Shown here piece after piece: positions 20,265 through 29,739 of a stretch of 46,462 nucleotides of DNA. The stretch covers positions 1 through 46,462 of the forward strand of contig MGME01000027.1 of assembly GCA_001796315.1 (NCBI GenBank), written 5' to 3'. How positions within the stretch are numbered: position 1 is the first letter of the stretch; each line of letters begins with the position of its first letter. Source of the stretch: Chlamydiae bacterium RIFCSPLOWO2_12_FULL_49_12 (GTDB lineage Bacteria > Chlamydiota > Chlamydiia > Chlamydiales > Rhabdochlamydiaceae). Under the pieces are notes generated by a model that saw nothing but the letters and a program-made list of their open reading frames with translations, made no database searches and had not been told where the DNA came from. The translations under genes were made by a program, and so were the position numbers.

Positions 20265-21347
20265 TCACCTCGTTCTTAAAAATTTCACTCCAAATAGGGC
20301 GCCGCAGAAGAGGAAGGGAGCGAGCAGAGCTGTATAGGGGGAGACGACCCGGTTCTCTCCCAAGATGATGGAGGCGTCGATCAACGTGAAAAAGGCGATG
20401 AAGCCGAAAAGAGAGACGCTGTAAATGAGAAATGGAGAATAACGGCGGGAATAGCGGATGCAATAGGGGGCGACGGCTACAACGGCAAGAAGAGAAGAGA
20501 GAGGCATCAGGCATTTATATAGGAAATGGGTGGCCAGTTCCGAGGAGTGATAGGAGTTAGTCACTCGTTTTTTGGTCAAAAACTGAAAGAGTTCCCGGAT
20601 CGAGCGGTTTTCAATTGGAGTCTTTCCTACCCGCGCCATTGCCGGGCTCCATTTGAGGTCTTTTAGCAAAAGGTGGTCGTACGAGGCTTTTTTGCTTAAT
20701 ACTCCTTCTGAATTGCGCTGGATGTGATCGACAAAGAAAGCTTGAGGATCCTTGGGGTCGGCTTTGAGATATTTAATCCTCCAGATCTCATCAAAAGAGC
20801 GGACCCAGAAGAGGTCGAAAAAGTATTCCCTCGAGGGCGTCGTCGTCTGGTAGATAAGCCTGGAGTTGTCTTTCAGGTAGAGAATGTGCAGAGGCTCTTT
20901 GCGGTTTCCTCTGTAGGAGTGCTTTAAGTGCGATTCGTAAAAGTTGTTTAAGAATCCGACAGCCGGAGGGTAGAAGAACTCATAGTTGCAGTAGAGGAAG
21001 AGCGAAGAGAAAAGGGCGATCTGAAAAAAAGGACGGAGAAGGGTTTTGGTGTTCATGCCGGAAGTTTGGAGGGCGGCGAGTTCTCGGTTGTTGTTCAAAG
21101 AAGAGAGGACTTTAATGGTGGCAACCATGACAGCTAGCGGAATGATGAGATCGGCATATTTGATGAATTGATAGAGATAATAAAGGACGATGGAGAGGAA
21201 GGAAAGGTGCGATTCGCGGATGAAGTCTTGGATATGGGCAGAGGCATCTAAAACGGCAAAGATAAAATAAAAGGAAAAGAGAAAGAGAGTAAAAATTCTT
21301 AAAATTTCTTTAAAAAAGTAGCGCTGCCAGATCTTGGTTCCGATCAT
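20265..21347 (-). CDS. LptF/LptG family permease (LptG-like, second of pair)
   Basis: Membrane subunit of the ABC machine that extracts lipopolysaccharide from the inner membrane and feeds the periplasmic bridge. It has 360 residues with the family layout: an N-terminal helix, paired helices ending in 'LAVMVATIKVLSSLNNNRELAALQTSG', a beta-jellyroll periplasmic domain of about 150 residues, and three C-terminal helices. It overlaps the upstream paralogue by four bases and is followed after five bases by the PAP2 gene, whose Shine-Dalgarno it contains. C. trachomatis has the same pair (CT838-CT839) next to tilS. I call it LptG-like from gene order and the helix-3 motif; the F/G assignment is not certain. 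Confidence 0.92.
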   Translation of the reverse strand: MIGTKIWQRYFFKEILRIFTLFLFSFYFIFAVLDASAHIQDFIRESHLSFLSIVLYYLYQFIKYADLIIPLAVMVATIKVLSSLNNNRELAALQTSGMNTKTLLRPFFQIALFSSLFLYCNYEFFYPPAVGFLNNFYESHLKHSYRGNRKEPLHILYLKDNSRLIYQTTTPSREYFFDLFWVRSFDEIWRIKYLKADPKDPQAFFVDHIQRNSEGVLSKKASYDHLLLKDLKWSPAMARVGKTPIENRSIRELFQFLTKKRVTNSYHSSELATHFLYKCLMPLSSLLAVVAVAPYCIRYSRRYSPFLIYSVSLFGFIAFFTLIDASIILGENRVVSPYTALLAPFLFCGALFGVKFLRTR

Positions 21348-22444
21348 TCAATCCCCCTGGAGATTCTCCTTAAGAAAAATAGGCAGCTCAGAATCACCAG
21401 CGGGTGGGGAAGGAGGTAGACAAAACTTGAGGCGAGAGGGGAGTGGCGAATGGATTTGGCCGCTAAAAAGCAGATCAGGGTAAAGGATGAGAGAAAGAGA
21501 GCGAGAACGATCCCCCTTTTTTTTCGGTCGCGTCCGATCTGCATGCCAAAGGAGACTCCAATGAAAGTAAAAGTGAAGGCGGCGAGGGCAAAAGAGAGAC
21601 GACGGATGATTTCCAGGTGTCCCCTGCTTAAGGTGAAGTTGTAGTGATCTCGTGTCTTGAAGAGCTTTCTTGCCAGGATGAGGCGCAGCGGCATGTAATC
21701 ATAGTTCAAGCTCCCTTCCAGATTCTGGATGAAGGGAGCCAGATTGGCGGCCTTTGTCGCCATGGTCTTTTGATTTTCGATGATCAAATGGTCGTAGATG
21801 TCCTCCTGTTTGGGATCGCTGCTCGTGATTAATCCCACCTTTTCTCCCTTGAGATAGTCGTGATCTAAATAAAGCCTCTTTGCAAGGAACAGGGCGGATC
21901 TTCCATTCGTCCGGTTGTTGAAGAGGACAAGCGCGCCTTTTGCCTCTTTTCCCGGCTCGAAAGAGTGGATGTCAAAAAGAGCGTCGGGGATGCGGATCAA
22001 AGACTCTTTTTGAGTTAAAAAAAGAGGGTTGTCTGCCGTCATCTTGTAGATCAGGGTTTTGGAAAGGGTGCGACAGTGAGGGGAGAGTTCGGAGACAAAG
22101 GCAAAATTGAGAAGCGTTAAAAAACCTCCCGCCAGAAGCAGGGGGAAGATGATCGGCTTTAATCCCAGTCCCGAAGCGCGGAAAGCGGTCAGTTCATGCG
22201 TGTGGCTTAAGCGTTGAAAGAGAAGGATGGGGGCAATCAGGCCGGAGATCGGAAGCGCTATGGGTAAGATGTAGGGGATTTGGTAGAGGGTGAAGAGGAC
22301 AACCATTGCAAAAGAGGAGCCGGATGAGGCAAACTGGGCGATCTCTTTAAAACGGATGATGAGAAGGATGGAGATAAAGGAAGTGAGACAGAGGATCAGG
22401 ACTTTAAAGTAGTTACGTAGCAAATAACGCCAAAGAACAGGCAT
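21344..22444 (-). CDS. LptF/LptG family permease (LptF-like, first of pair)
   Basis: Partner membrane subunit for lipopolysaccharide export. The 366 residues show an N-terminal helix ('VLILCLTSFISILLII'), the paired helices with 'LPIALPISGLIAPILLFQRLSHTHELTAFRASG', a periplasmic jellyroll domain and three C-terminal helices. The GGGAGAGG Shine-Dalgarno lies six bases before the ATG. It is first in a four-gene minus-strand operon (two permeases, PAP2, M32), and only about 40 bases separate it from divergent tilS, so their promoters must overlap. The ATPase LptB is not in the window. Confidence 0.92.
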   Translation of the reverse strand: MPVLWRYLLRNYFKVLILCLTSFISILLIIRFKEIAQFASSGSSFAMVVLFTLYQIPYILPIALPISGLIAPILLFQRLSHTHELTAFRASGLGLKPIIFPLLLAGGFLTLLNFAFVSELSPHCRTLSKTLIYKMTADNPLFLTQKESLIRIPDALFDIHSFEPGKEAKGALVLFNNRTNGRSALFLAKRLYLDHDYLKGEKVGLITSSDPKQEDIYDHLIIENQKTMATKAANLAPFIQNLEGSLNYDYMPLRLILARKLFKTRDHYNFTLSRGHLEIIRRLSFALAAFTFTFIGVSFGMQIGRDRKKRGIVLALFLSSFTLICFLAAKSIRHSPLASSFVYLLPHPLVILSCLFFLRRISRGIE

Positions 22445-22486
22445 AAGACCTCTCCCTTGAGGAGTTTATACGAGGGGAAGATAAAA

Positions 22487-23458
22487 TTGGACAGAAAAAT
22501 ACAACAGATCGTGAAAGGGTTCCTTCGGAGGTACTATACCGCCGGCCGCCCGCTGCTCCTCGGTTTTTCAGGAGGACCCGATTCGACGGCCCTTTTGCTT
22601 CTTCTACAAGAGTGCTCCCGCTCTTTTCCCATCCCTCTTCATGTCGCCCATCTCGATCATGGATGGAGAGACGAGAGCGCTCAGGAAGCAGAGGAGCTAA
22701 AAAGAAGAGTGGAGGCGCTTGGATTGCCGTTTCATATGAAGAGAATTAAAACTCCAAGGGGAGGACGCAATCTTGAAAAAAAGGGAAGGGAGGAGCGCCT
22801 TAATTTTTTTTCTGCGCTATGCCGTCAGGAGGGATGCCAAGCTCTTCTCCTCGCCCATCAAGCAGAAGACCAGGCGGAAACCGTTCTCAAACGGGTTTTA
22901 GAAGGGGCAAGCCTGATCCATCTGGGCGGAATGAAAGAGGTCTGTCATCTAGATGGGATGGAGATCTGGCGCCCCCTTCTCCGTTTGAGCAAAAAAGAGA
23001 TCTGCACATGGCTGAACGCTAGAGGGACGCCCTATCTTCTGGACCCCGCCAATGAAGACGAACGGTTCTTAAGGGGAAGGATGCGCTTTAGGATCTTTCC
23101 CGAGATCAAGAAATCGTTTGGCAAAGATGCCGCCCTTCCTCTGGGTCGAGTGGGGGCTGCAGCACAGGAACTCAAGGAGTATTTGGAACGAAGGGTAGCT
23201 CCCTTTTTGAAGAGATTGGAAAAAAAGAGCGACGGGTGGGTTTTAGATCTCAATCCGTTTTTACCCTTAGAGAAGATCGAGCTTTCCGCCTTGGTGCGCA
23301 TCCTGGCTCAAAGAGAGGGGTGCTTTCTCTCTTTTGAGGCTGTGGAAGCTTTGTGTAAGTCTATAAACGCCAAGGGACTATGTAAAAAAAAGGCTTCAAA
23401 GAGAGGGGAGTTTCTCTCAGGGCGGGGCGTCCTTGCGATGAAGAACCTACCCCAATAA
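22487..23458 (+). CDS. tilS: tRNA(Ile)-lysidine synthase TilS
   Basis: Converts C34 of tRNA-Ile(CAU) to lysidine so that it reads AUA and accepts isoleucine; essential in nearly all bacteria. The PP-loop ATP-binding motif is 'SGGPDS' at residues 28-33, followed by 'HLDHGWRDES' and 'LLAHQAEDQAETVLKR', both typical of TilS. The frame is open from a TTG at 22457, but the TTG at 22487 has a strong GAGGGGAAG Shine-Dalgarno and fits the usual start just ahead of the PP-loop, giving 323 aa. The C-terminal domain is present but short. The order tilS-ftsH-pnp-rpsO matches C. trachomatis CT840-CT843. Confidence 0.94.
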   Translation: MDRKIQQIVKGFLRRYYTAGRPLLLGFSGGPDSTALLLLLQECSRSFPIPLHVAHLDHGWRDESAQEAEELKRRVEALGLPFHMKRIKTPRGGRNLEKKGREERLNFFSALCRQEGCQALLLAHQAEDQAETVLKRVLEGASLIHLGGMKEVCHLDGMEIWRPLLRLSKKEICTWLNARGTPYLLDPANEDERFLRGRMRFRIFPEIKKSFGKDAALPLGRVGAAAQELKEYLERRVAPFLKRLEKKSDGWVLDLNPFLPLEKIELSALVRILAQREGCFLSFEAVEALCKSINAKGLCKKKASKRGEFLSGRGVLAMKNLPQ

Positions 23459-23546
23459 CTTATTCTTCTGTTATGATGATGACAGGGTCTAAGGGTAGGT
23501 TGACCGGTGCAGATACTCTCTTTTTGGACCTTTGCCAGCTAAGCGA

Positions 23547-26306
23547 ATGATGACAAATCAAAATAAGCCAAGTCCTATGAAAAAGCGGGGATTCCCCGGG
23601 AGTTTCCTCCTCTTTTTATTAGTCGCTCTTCTCATTTTTTTAGCTTTCCACCATTTGACGGAAGATCAGGGCGGCAAAGTCTCCTTTAGCCATCAGGTCG
23701 AGCACCTCGTCAATCTTGACCTTATCAAAAAAGAGGAGAGCCGCAAGATTGCCTTAAATGACAACCTTGTCTCCTTTAGCGGGAAATTTCGCGATCGCTT
23801 GACGGAAGAGGCGCAAAACCGCTTTCGGTATCTCGAACTGCTCAGTAAAAATCACCAATTTGTAGACGAGGGAAAGAATCTTGAACAGGATCTCTCTTTG
23901 CTCCGCCGCCATGCAAAAGAGGCCGCGGACTGGTTTTTACATCTGAGCGGCCTTCCCGTCCCCGAAGGGGGATACCGGGTTGTCGGAAATATCTACGATA
24001 CCCCCTCTGAAGAAAATGCCATTGTCATCACTAAACTCTCTCCCAAAAAGATTTTGAGCCTCCCTGACATCCGGGAGAAATTTACTGCTCTTTATCCCAA
24101 TCCGACAGCGGCGTCTTTGGAAGAATTTAATAAGGATCTGCTCACGCTTATCCAAGAGTTTCGCTCTCCTGCCCTCGGCATCGGCAGCGAGGCAATGAAG
24201 CAGCAGCTCAAGACGCTTCAAGAACAAGTCGTTCAAGCCTCTCAGATCGGACGGCAGCAGCAGCTCGCCCTCTATCAGGAAGCGCTTGTTTCATTGGGAA
24301 ATCTCACCTCTGAAATCGATCGCGAAGAGAGCGGGGGCGTACGTCTGATCCAATTGCGCAGCGTACGCAATTACAAGGCCGATTTAGAGCAGTCTCACCT
24401 TCTTACAGAGGAATTGGAGAAGAATACGGCGCAGCTAAATAAAGCGCGCTCTTTGGTCGCAGGGGTGGTTTGGTATTTTAACAACCAGGAGCTCTCAACG
24501 CGCGCCTTAGAGAAGCAAGATCCCGAGGTCTTCAATCAATGGGTTGCTCAAGCAAAACAGGAGTGGGACAATTTCAACTACAATAAGGGAAGCAGTTTCA
24601 AAGCGCCCGACCAGCCGCGCAATGTTGTTTTGGAGCGCACTTTTAAAAGTGAAGAGCCCGCTCCCAACTATTTTAGTTATTTCTTAACCCTTCTCCCCGT
24701 CATCCTTGTCGCTTTTCTCCTCTACTTTGTCTTTTCACGGCAGATGAAAGGAGGAATGGGGGCCGGAGCGATGACTTTCGGCAAATCGCCGGCTCGGCTC
24801 ATGACAAAGGAGCAGAATAAGACCACCTTCAAGGATGTCGCAGGCTGTGATGAGGCAAAAGAGGAACTCAAAGAGGTGGTCGATTTCTTGAAAGATCCCT
24901 CAAAATTTACGGCGCTTGGCGCCCGCATCCCCAAGGGGGTGCTGCTCTTTGGAGCTCCGGGAACCGGAAAGACCCTCATTGCAAAAGCCGTGGCCGGAGA
25001 AGCGGACCGTCCCTTCTTTTCCATTTCGGGATCCGATTTTGTTGAGATGTTTGTCGGCGTGGGAGCCAGCCGTATCCGCGACATGTTCGATCAGGCCAAA
25101 AAACACGCTCCCTGCATCATCTTTATGGATGAGATCGATGCTGTAGGAAGGCATCGTGGCTCCGGCATCGGAGGGGGGCATGATGAAAGAGAACAGACTC
25201 TCAACCAGCTCTTAGTTGAGATGGATGGTTTTGACACGAGCGAAGGGGTCATCCTGATCGCCGCCACCAACCGCCCCGACGTTTTGGACAAAGCACTCTT
25301 AAGACCCGGACGTTTTGATCGCCGCATTGTGATCGATCTTCCCGACGTGAAGGGACGCTATGAGATCCTGAAAGTGCATGCCCGGCGGATCAAACTCGAT
25401 CCTTCCGTCGACTTGATGAAGATTGCGCGCAACACGCCCGGTGCTTCGGGCGCCGACTTGGAGAACATCCTCAACGAAGCAGCCCTTATGGCAGCGCGAA
25501 CGGGAAGATCGGCCGTTACGGTTGCAGAGACCAATGAGGCGTGCGATAAGGTGCGCTTTGGAAAAGAGAGAAGAAGCTTAGAGCTCGATGAGACGGAAAA
25601 GAGGACGACCGCGATCCATGAGTCGGGACATGCCATGGTCGCTCTTCATGTCGAGCATGCCGACCCCGTCGATAAGGTTACGATCATTCCGCGCGGATTT
25701 GCTTTAGGGGCGACCCATTTCATGCCCAAGAAGAATCGCGTCAATTATTGGAAGAAAGAGATCCTCGATCAGCTCGCCGTTTTGATGGGAGGGCGCGTTG
25801 CCGAGGAGATCTTTGCGGCAGACATCTCCAGTGGCGCACAGATGGATTTTTCTCAGGCGACCAAACTGGCCCGCAGTATGATCTGTCAATGGGGAATGAA
25901 CGACGCTTTAGGCCAGGTCAGCTATGACGATCAACTGGAAAACGGTTTTTCGGGGTTTGGAAGCCATCCCGAGAAGAAATATTCCGAAGAGACTGCCAGG
26001 CAGATTGACGAAGAGGTGCGCAAGCTGCTCAACGAAGCCCATCAAAGAGCTCATGAGATCATTTTGTCCCACAGGGATCAGGTGCAGTTGATGGCCGACA
26101 TGCTCATGGAGTTTGAAACCCTCTACAAAGAAGATGTCGAGGAGATCATTGCCGGCAAGTGGGATTCCGAGAAGAAAAAAGAGCGTATCAAAGCGCTCGA
26201 TGAAAAGTATCGCAAGCGGCCCCCTCCGCCCCCTCCCGAGCTTGTGAAAAAAGAGGATCTCTCTTCCCTTTCGACAACGGATGATCCCTCTCCCCAGCCT
26301 ACCTGA
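23547..26306 (+). CDS. ftsH: ATP-dependent zinc metalloprotease FtsH
   Basis: Membrane-anchored AAA+ protease that degrades unassembled or damaged membrane proteins and some soluble regulators. The first membrane helix is at about residues 18-37. A large extracytoplasmic region of about 330 residues follows, far longer than in E. coli but typical for chlamydiae. The second helix is near 374-396. The AAA domain has Walker A GAPGTGKT (about 469-476), Walker B 'IIFMDEIDA' and the second region of homology ending 'RPGRFDR', and the zinc site HESGH is at 691. The tail is proline-rich ('[10 protein letters not shown]'). TTG 23532, ATG 23547, ATG 23550 and ATG 23577 are all candidate starts, none with a good Shine-Dalgarno; I use the first ATG. 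A 314-base repeat-filled gap follows. Confidence 0.96.
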   Translation: MMTNQNKPSPMKKRGFPGSFLLFLLVALLIFLAFHHLTEDQGGKVSFSHQVEHLVNLDLIKKEESRKIALNDNLVSFSGKFRDRLTEEAQNRFRYLELLSKNHQFVDEGKNLEQDLSLLRRHAKEAADWFLHLSGLPVPEGGYRVVGNIYDTPSEENAIVITKLSPKKILSLPDIREKFTALYPNPTAASLEEFNKDLLTLIQEFRSPALGIGSEAMKQQLKTLQEQVVQASQIGRQQQLALYQEALVSLGNLTSEIDREESGGVRLIQLRSVRNYKADLEQSHLLTEELEKNTAQLNKARSLVAGVVWYFNNQELSTRALEKQDPEVFNQWVAQAKQEWDNFNYNKGSSFKAPDQPRNVVLERTFKSEEPAPNYFSYFLTLLPVILVAFLLYFVFSRQMKGGMGAGAMTFGKSPARLMTKEQNKTTFKDVAGCDEAKEELKEVVDFLKDPSKFTALGARIPKGVLLFGAPGTGKTLIAKAVAGEADRPFFSISGSDFVEMFVGVGASRIRDMFDQAKKHAPCIIFMDEIDAVGRHRGSGIGGGHDEREQTLNQLLVEMDGFDTSEGVILIAATNRPDVLDKALLRPGRFDRRIVIDLPDVKGRYEILKVHARRIKLDPSVDLMKIARNTPGASGADLENILNEAALMAARTGRSAVTVAETNEACDKVRFGKERRSLELDETEKRTTAIHESGHAMVALHVEHADPVDKVTIIPRGFALGATHFMPKKNRVNYWKKEILDQLAVLMGGRVAEEIFAADISSGAQMDFSQATKLARSMICQWGMNDALGQVSYDDQLENGFSGFGSHPEKKYSEETARQIDEEVRKLLNEAHQRAHEIILSHRDQVQLMADMLMEFETLYKEDVEEIIAGKWDSEKKKERIKALDEKYRKRPPPPPPELVKKEDLSSLSTTDDPSPQPT

Positions 26307-26334
26307 GGCTATTGAAGGTTGTTCCCGGTTTCGT

Positions 26335-26409
26335 AACTATTCACCACTTCCCTCCTTTTTTAAGAGGGGATCGGGCACGCACACGGGCACGGACGCGGGC
26401 ACGAAAGAA
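26335..26409 (-). repeat. GTGCCC-rich dispersed repeat, copy 3 (inverted, truncated)
   Basis: Reverse complement of the right three quarters of the repeat at 4-114. It starts AACTATTCACCACTTCC and ends GGGCACGAAAGAA. With the copy at 26497-26611 it forms an inverted pair around a spacer of about 85 bases, able to fold into one very large stem-loop on either strand. The pair fills most of the 314-base gap 26307-26620. The spacer 26410-26496 holds nothing I recognise. Confidence 0.85.
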
Positions 26410-26496
26410 AAAATAGCTAGAGAGAGCCTTCATGCAAAGCCGACAGCAGTAAAGTTTTTATTCCTCATACAAAGGGGCGTGATTTACTTATGCGCA

Positions 26497-26611
26497 TAGT
26501 TGCCATGTTAACGAAAATGGCTCAAGGCACTTCTTTCGTGCCCGCGCCCGTGCCCGTGTGCGTATGCATGCCCGATCCCCTCTTAAAAAAGGAGGGAAGT
26601 GGTGAATAGTT
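26497..26611 (+). repeat. GTGCCC-rich dispersed repeat, copy 2
   Basis: Full copy, nearly identical to 4-114, with small changes in the number of GTGCCC units (GCGCCCGTGCCCGTGTGCGT). It ends GTGGTGAATAGTT ten bases before the stop codon of the small release-factor-like gene. It lies between two genes pointing toward it, so it may act as a bidirectional transcription end. Confidence 0.85.
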
Positions 26612-26620
26612 CCCCAGTTT

Positions 26621-27019
26621 CTATGCTTGTTCCGGAAGATGTCTTAGCATTTTCAATTGCGCACGTTCCCGTTTAGCGGCTAGCATCTTTTCCTTAGCTT
26701 TTCTTGAACGGCGCCGCTTTTGTCTTCTCTTTTTTTCAATCAATTTCTCTTTTTCTGTTTTGATATGCGCATTCTCTTTTTCTAAAAGTTCGCATAACCG
26801 GAGCCTGGCATAATAGCGATTCAGTTCTCGCGAGCGTTCTTTATGGCATTTTACCTCGAGTCCTGTCGGCTCGTGCCGTAAATAGACGCAAGAAGAGGTC
26901 TTGTTCACCTTTTGTCCGCCTGATCCGGATCCAAGAATAAATTTCTCCATCAAATCAGTTTCCTGGATCCCGAGGTTTTTCATGCGAAAAGCAAGTGCAG
27001 CCTGTTTTTCTTTCAACAT
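26621..27019 (-). CDS. GGQ-type peptide chain release factor-like protein (ribosome rescue)
   Basis: A short class-I release factor catalytic domain without a codon-recognition domain. The GGQ loop is 'GSGSGGQKVNKTSSCVYLRH', followed by 'PTGLEVKC', 'ERS' and a highly basic C-terminal tail ('KKRRQKRRRSRKAKEK'). Proteins of this build, such as ArfB and mitochondrial C12orf65, hydrolyse peptidyl-tRNA on stalled ribosomes, with the basic tail probing the empty mRNA channel; that role is inferred here. The frame is open from an ATG at 27064, which would overlap the end of pnp by 29 bases. The ATG at 27019 (132 aa) fits the family better; neither has a Shine-Dalgarno. It follows pnp on the same strand and is probably co-transcribed. 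Confidence 0.85.
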   Translation of the reverse strand: MLKEKQAALAFRMKNLGIQETDLMEKFILGSGSGGQKVNKTSSCVYLRHEPTGLEVKCHKERSRELNRYYARLRLCELLEKENAHIKTEKEKLIEKKRRQKRRRSRKAKEKMLAAKRERAQLKMLRHLPEQA

Positions 27020-27035
27020 GAGTTGTGTATCGTTT

Positions 27036-29165
27036 TCAAGAACGCCTGCTGTGCTGGGGCTCATGTTCTGAAGGAAGCAGAGCTTTGCGGCTTAAGCGGA
27101 TCTGTCCCCTGTCGTTGATTTCCAAGACCTTGACTTCCATCTCATCTCCTTCTTTGCAGATCTTGCGGATGTCGCGGACATCGTTGAGCCTCTCATGGGA
27201 GAGCTGGGAGATGTGGCAGAGCCCTTCTTTGGAAAAGATGGCGACAAAGATGCCAAAGTCGACAATCGAGGTGACCTTTCCAACATAGGTTTTCCCGACC
27301 TCCACTTCTGCAGTGAGGTCGTGGATGATCTTTTTCGCCTTCTCCAAGGATTCCGCGTTGTTGGAGACGATGCTGACAAAGCCGCTGTCGTCGATCTCGA
27401 TTTCAGCTCCGGTCTCTTCCGTAATGGCGCGGATCTGTTTTCCTCCGGGACCGATGATGATGGCGATCTTGCTGGGCTTGACTTGAATGGTCTGGATGCG
27501 GGGGGCATAGGGTGAAAGATGTTCCTTGGGACGGGGGCATGCCTCCATCATCTTCTTTAAAATATGGAGCCTGCCTTGTTTGGCCTGCGCAAGGGCGACT
27601 TTCATGATTTCTGCCGTGATTCCCTCGATCTTGATGTCAAGCTGAAAAGCAGTGATCCCAAAGGAGTTTCCCGCCACCTTAAAGTCCATGTCTCCGAGCG
27701 CATCTTCCGCTCCTAAGATATCCGAGAGGACGGCAAAATTCTCTCCCTCGAGGATGAGTCCCATGGCAATTCCCGCAATAGGGTGTTTGATGGGCACTCC
27801 GGCTTCCATGAGGGCAAGCGTCCCTCCGCAAACGGAGGCCATCGACGAAGAACCGTTGGATTCGGTGATGTTTGACTCAAGACGAATGGTGTAGGGAAAC
27901 TGCTCTTTGGAAGGGATGGTGAGCGCCAAAGACCTCTCTGCCAGCTTTCCGTGGCCGATCTCTCGACGGCCCGGAGCTCCCATTCTGCCCACCTCTCCCA
28001 CGGAGAAGGGGGGGAAGAAGTATTGCAGGTAGAAACGGCGGCTTCCTTCGATCTCAATTGTTTCATACCGTTGCGCCATGGCCTCTCCGCCCAGCGTGCA
28101 GACGGAGATAGATTGCGTCTCTCCGCGTGTAAAAAGGGCGCTGCCGTGGGTGCGGGGAAGGAGCTCTGTTTCGATTTGAATGGGCCGTACCTCATCGCAT
28201 GTTCTTCCGTCGATACGGCGGTTCTCTTTGAGAGCCATCTCTCGAAGGAGGCGGGCTTCCAAGGTTTTAATGGCTCCCTTCACATCTCTTTTTTTATAAG
28301 ATGTTTCCACGCCTCCGGGAATGTAGGTTTCCAAAATGGAGTCTGCAAAGGCATGAAGAACCTCTTCTCTCTTTTTCTTCTCCGGAGTCTGGAGCCTTTC
28401 ATACACCTCTTTGGAATATGTTTTGTCTATTTCCGAGACGAGGCCGGCAGGAGGAAGAATAAGTTTTAGACTCTCTTTGGGTTTTCCAATCTCTTCTCTC
28501 CACTCTTTTAAAACCCGGCAGATCTGCCGGATGGCTCCATGACCTTCTTGCACCGCTTCTAAGATCTCTTCTTCAGTTAGAAAATCGGCGTAACCCTCAA
28601 TCATCATGATCGCCTCTTCGGTCCCCGCCAGGATGAGATCGAGTCGGGACTTTTCCATTTCGGCAATTGTGGGATTGACGACAAAGCGGCCGTCGATCTG
28701 TCCCACACGCACTGCGGCGATGGGCTTCAAGAGCGGAATATCGGAGAGAGTAAGGGCTGCGGAAGCGGCGCAGATCGCAAGGGGATCCGGAGCATGGATG
28801 CCGTCATAGGAGAGGACATAGGCCAGGATTTGTACTTCCTTGTAATAGCCTTCCGGAAAGAGCGGTCGCAGAGGACGGTCGATTAAGCGAGAAAGAAGGA
28901 TCTCTCTCTCTGTGGGCCTTCCTTCCCTTTTGATGAATCCTCCCAGAGTCTTTCCCGTGGAGGAAAACTTCTCTTGATAATCGACGCGTAAAGGAAAAAA
29001 ATCAATCCCCTCATCGGCTTTTTCGGCTCTACAGGCAGTGGCGAGGAGGACGGTTTCTCCCGCTTGCAGCGTCACGGCGCCATGGGCCTGCCTGGCGATC
29101 TTTCCCGTTTCAAATTTGAGATCTCTTCCGTTAATCTCTACGCTCTTCGAATGGGTCTTAAACAT
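27036..29165 (-). CDS. pnp: polyribonucleotide nucleotidyltransferase (PNPase)
   Basis: Phosphorolytic 3'-to-5' exoribonuclease of RNA decay. Two RNase PH domains flank an alpha-helical linker. The second carries 'GRRTCDE'-type and 'MDFKVAG' active-site motifs (here 'DGRTCDEVRPI' and 'DALGDMDFKVAGN'). A KH domain ('IAIIIGPGGKQIRAI') and a C-terminal S1 domain ('GKVTSIVDFGIFV') follow. At 709 aa it has the normal length. AGGAG lies nine bases before the ATG. It follows rpsO on the same strand, an order conserved in many bacteria and in C. trachomatis (CT842-CT843), where the pair is often co-regulated. Confidence 0.97.
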   Translation of the reverse strand: MFKTHSKSVEINGRDLKFETGKIARQAHGAVTLQAGETVLLATACRAEKADEGIDFFPLRVDYQEKFSSTGKTLGGFIKREGRPTEREILLSRLIDRPLRPLFPEGYYKEVQILAYVLSYDGIHAPDPLAICAASAALTLSDIPLLKPIAAVRVGQIDGRFVVNPTIAEMEKSRLDLILAGTEEAIMMIEGYADFLTEEEILEAVQEGHGAIRQICRVLKEWREEIGKPKESLKLILPPAGLVSEIDKTYSKEVYERLQTPEKKKREEVLHAFADSILETYIPGGVETSYKKRDVKGAIKTLEARLLREMALKENRRIDGRTCDEVRPIQIETELLPRTHGSALFTRGETQSISVCTLGGEAMAQRYETIEIEGSRRFYLQYFFPPFSVGEVGRMGAPGRREIGHGKLAERSLALTIPSKEQFPYTIRLESNITESNGSSSMASVCGGTLALMEAGVPIKHPIAGIAMGLILEGENFAVLSDILGAEDALGDMDFKVAGNSFGITAFQLDIKIEGITAEIMKVALAQAKQGRLHILKKMMEACPRPKEHLSPYAPRIQTIQVKPSKIAIIIGPGGKQIRAITEETGAEIEIDDSGFVSIVSNNAESLEKAKKIIHDLTAEVEVGKTYVGKVTSIVDFGIFVAIFSKEGLCHISQLSHERLNDVRDIRKICKEGDEMEVKVLEINDRGQIRLSRKALLPSEHEPQHSRRS

Positions 29166-29307
29166 GATGAACTCCTAGGTAGTGTGAAATTAGAGGGGGA
29201 AACAAACGCTTTTGAGTTTATTTGTATATCAAAAGCGGGCCTTTACCTCCTCAGGAAAAAAAAGAGAGTATAATTCCCGGATGAATAAAGGCAAAAGAAG
29301 AACTGCT

Positions 29308-29577
29308 TTACTTGCGTAGGTTAAGCCGGCCAATCAAATTCTGATAGCGCTTCGTATCTGTAGAATTGAGATAATCGAGCAGTTTTCTCCTCTGTCCCAC
29401 GAGCTTGAGGAGGGCCAGGCGGGAGCTGTGATCTTTGGGAGCTTTTTTAAGATGCTCGGTGAGCTCCGTGATCCTCTCAGTTAAAATTGCAATTTGAACA
29501 TCCGCCGAACCCGTGTCCTTCTCGTGAAGTTGAAATTTTTTTGTGATCTCTTCCTTGGTTCCTTTATCTAACGACAT
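29308..29577 (-). CDS. rpsO: 30S ribosomal protein S15
   Basis: Small-subunit primary binding protein S15, 89 residues, exactly the family length. Signatures are '[19 protein letters not shown]', '[18 protein letters not shown]' and 'RRKLLDYL'. The frame is open to 29616, but the ATG at 29577 has GGAGAAG nine bases upstream and matches the universal start. A possible promoter lies about 115 bases upstream. The 142 bases between rpsO and pnp contain no obvious terminator, so pnp may be partly read from here. Confidence 0.97.
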   Translation of the reverse strand: MSLDKGTKEEITKKFQLHEKDTGSADVQIAILTERITELTEHLKKAPKDHSSRLALLKLVGQRRKLLDYLNSTDTKRYQNLIGRLNLRK

Positions 29578-29688
29578 GGAAAACTTCTCCATCATTGACT
29601 GCGTGACAATTGGCAAAAGGGTACAGCATACAGGATTTAATTTCTAGTGGCTTCCTTAAAGAGGAGTGCGCTAAACTGCCCACAAAAT

Positions 29689-29718
29689 CATTCTATCACA
29701 GCTTGGGAAAATTGAGAA
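29689..29718 (-). promoter_or_regulatory. possible rpsO promoter
   Basis: On the minus strand, TTCTCA and TAGAAT are separated by 17-18 bases. The -10 hexamer matches five of six consensus positions and the -35 four of six. It lies between divergent rpsO and tadA. Confidence 0.4.
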
Positions 29719-29739
29719 TACGAAGACATTATTTGGATC

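Noticed and set aside
23500-23528. TTGACC upstream of ftsH as a promoter
   Set aside because: No acceptable -10 hexamer lies 16-18 bases downstream.
26281-26499. Open frame overlapping the end of ftsH and the inverted repeat pair
   Set aside because: It reads through repeats, has low-complexity translation and no ribosome site.
26335-26611. CRISPR-like array suggested by repeated GTGCCC units
   Set aside because: The units are 6-8 bases, irregular and without spacers; there are no cas genes nearby.
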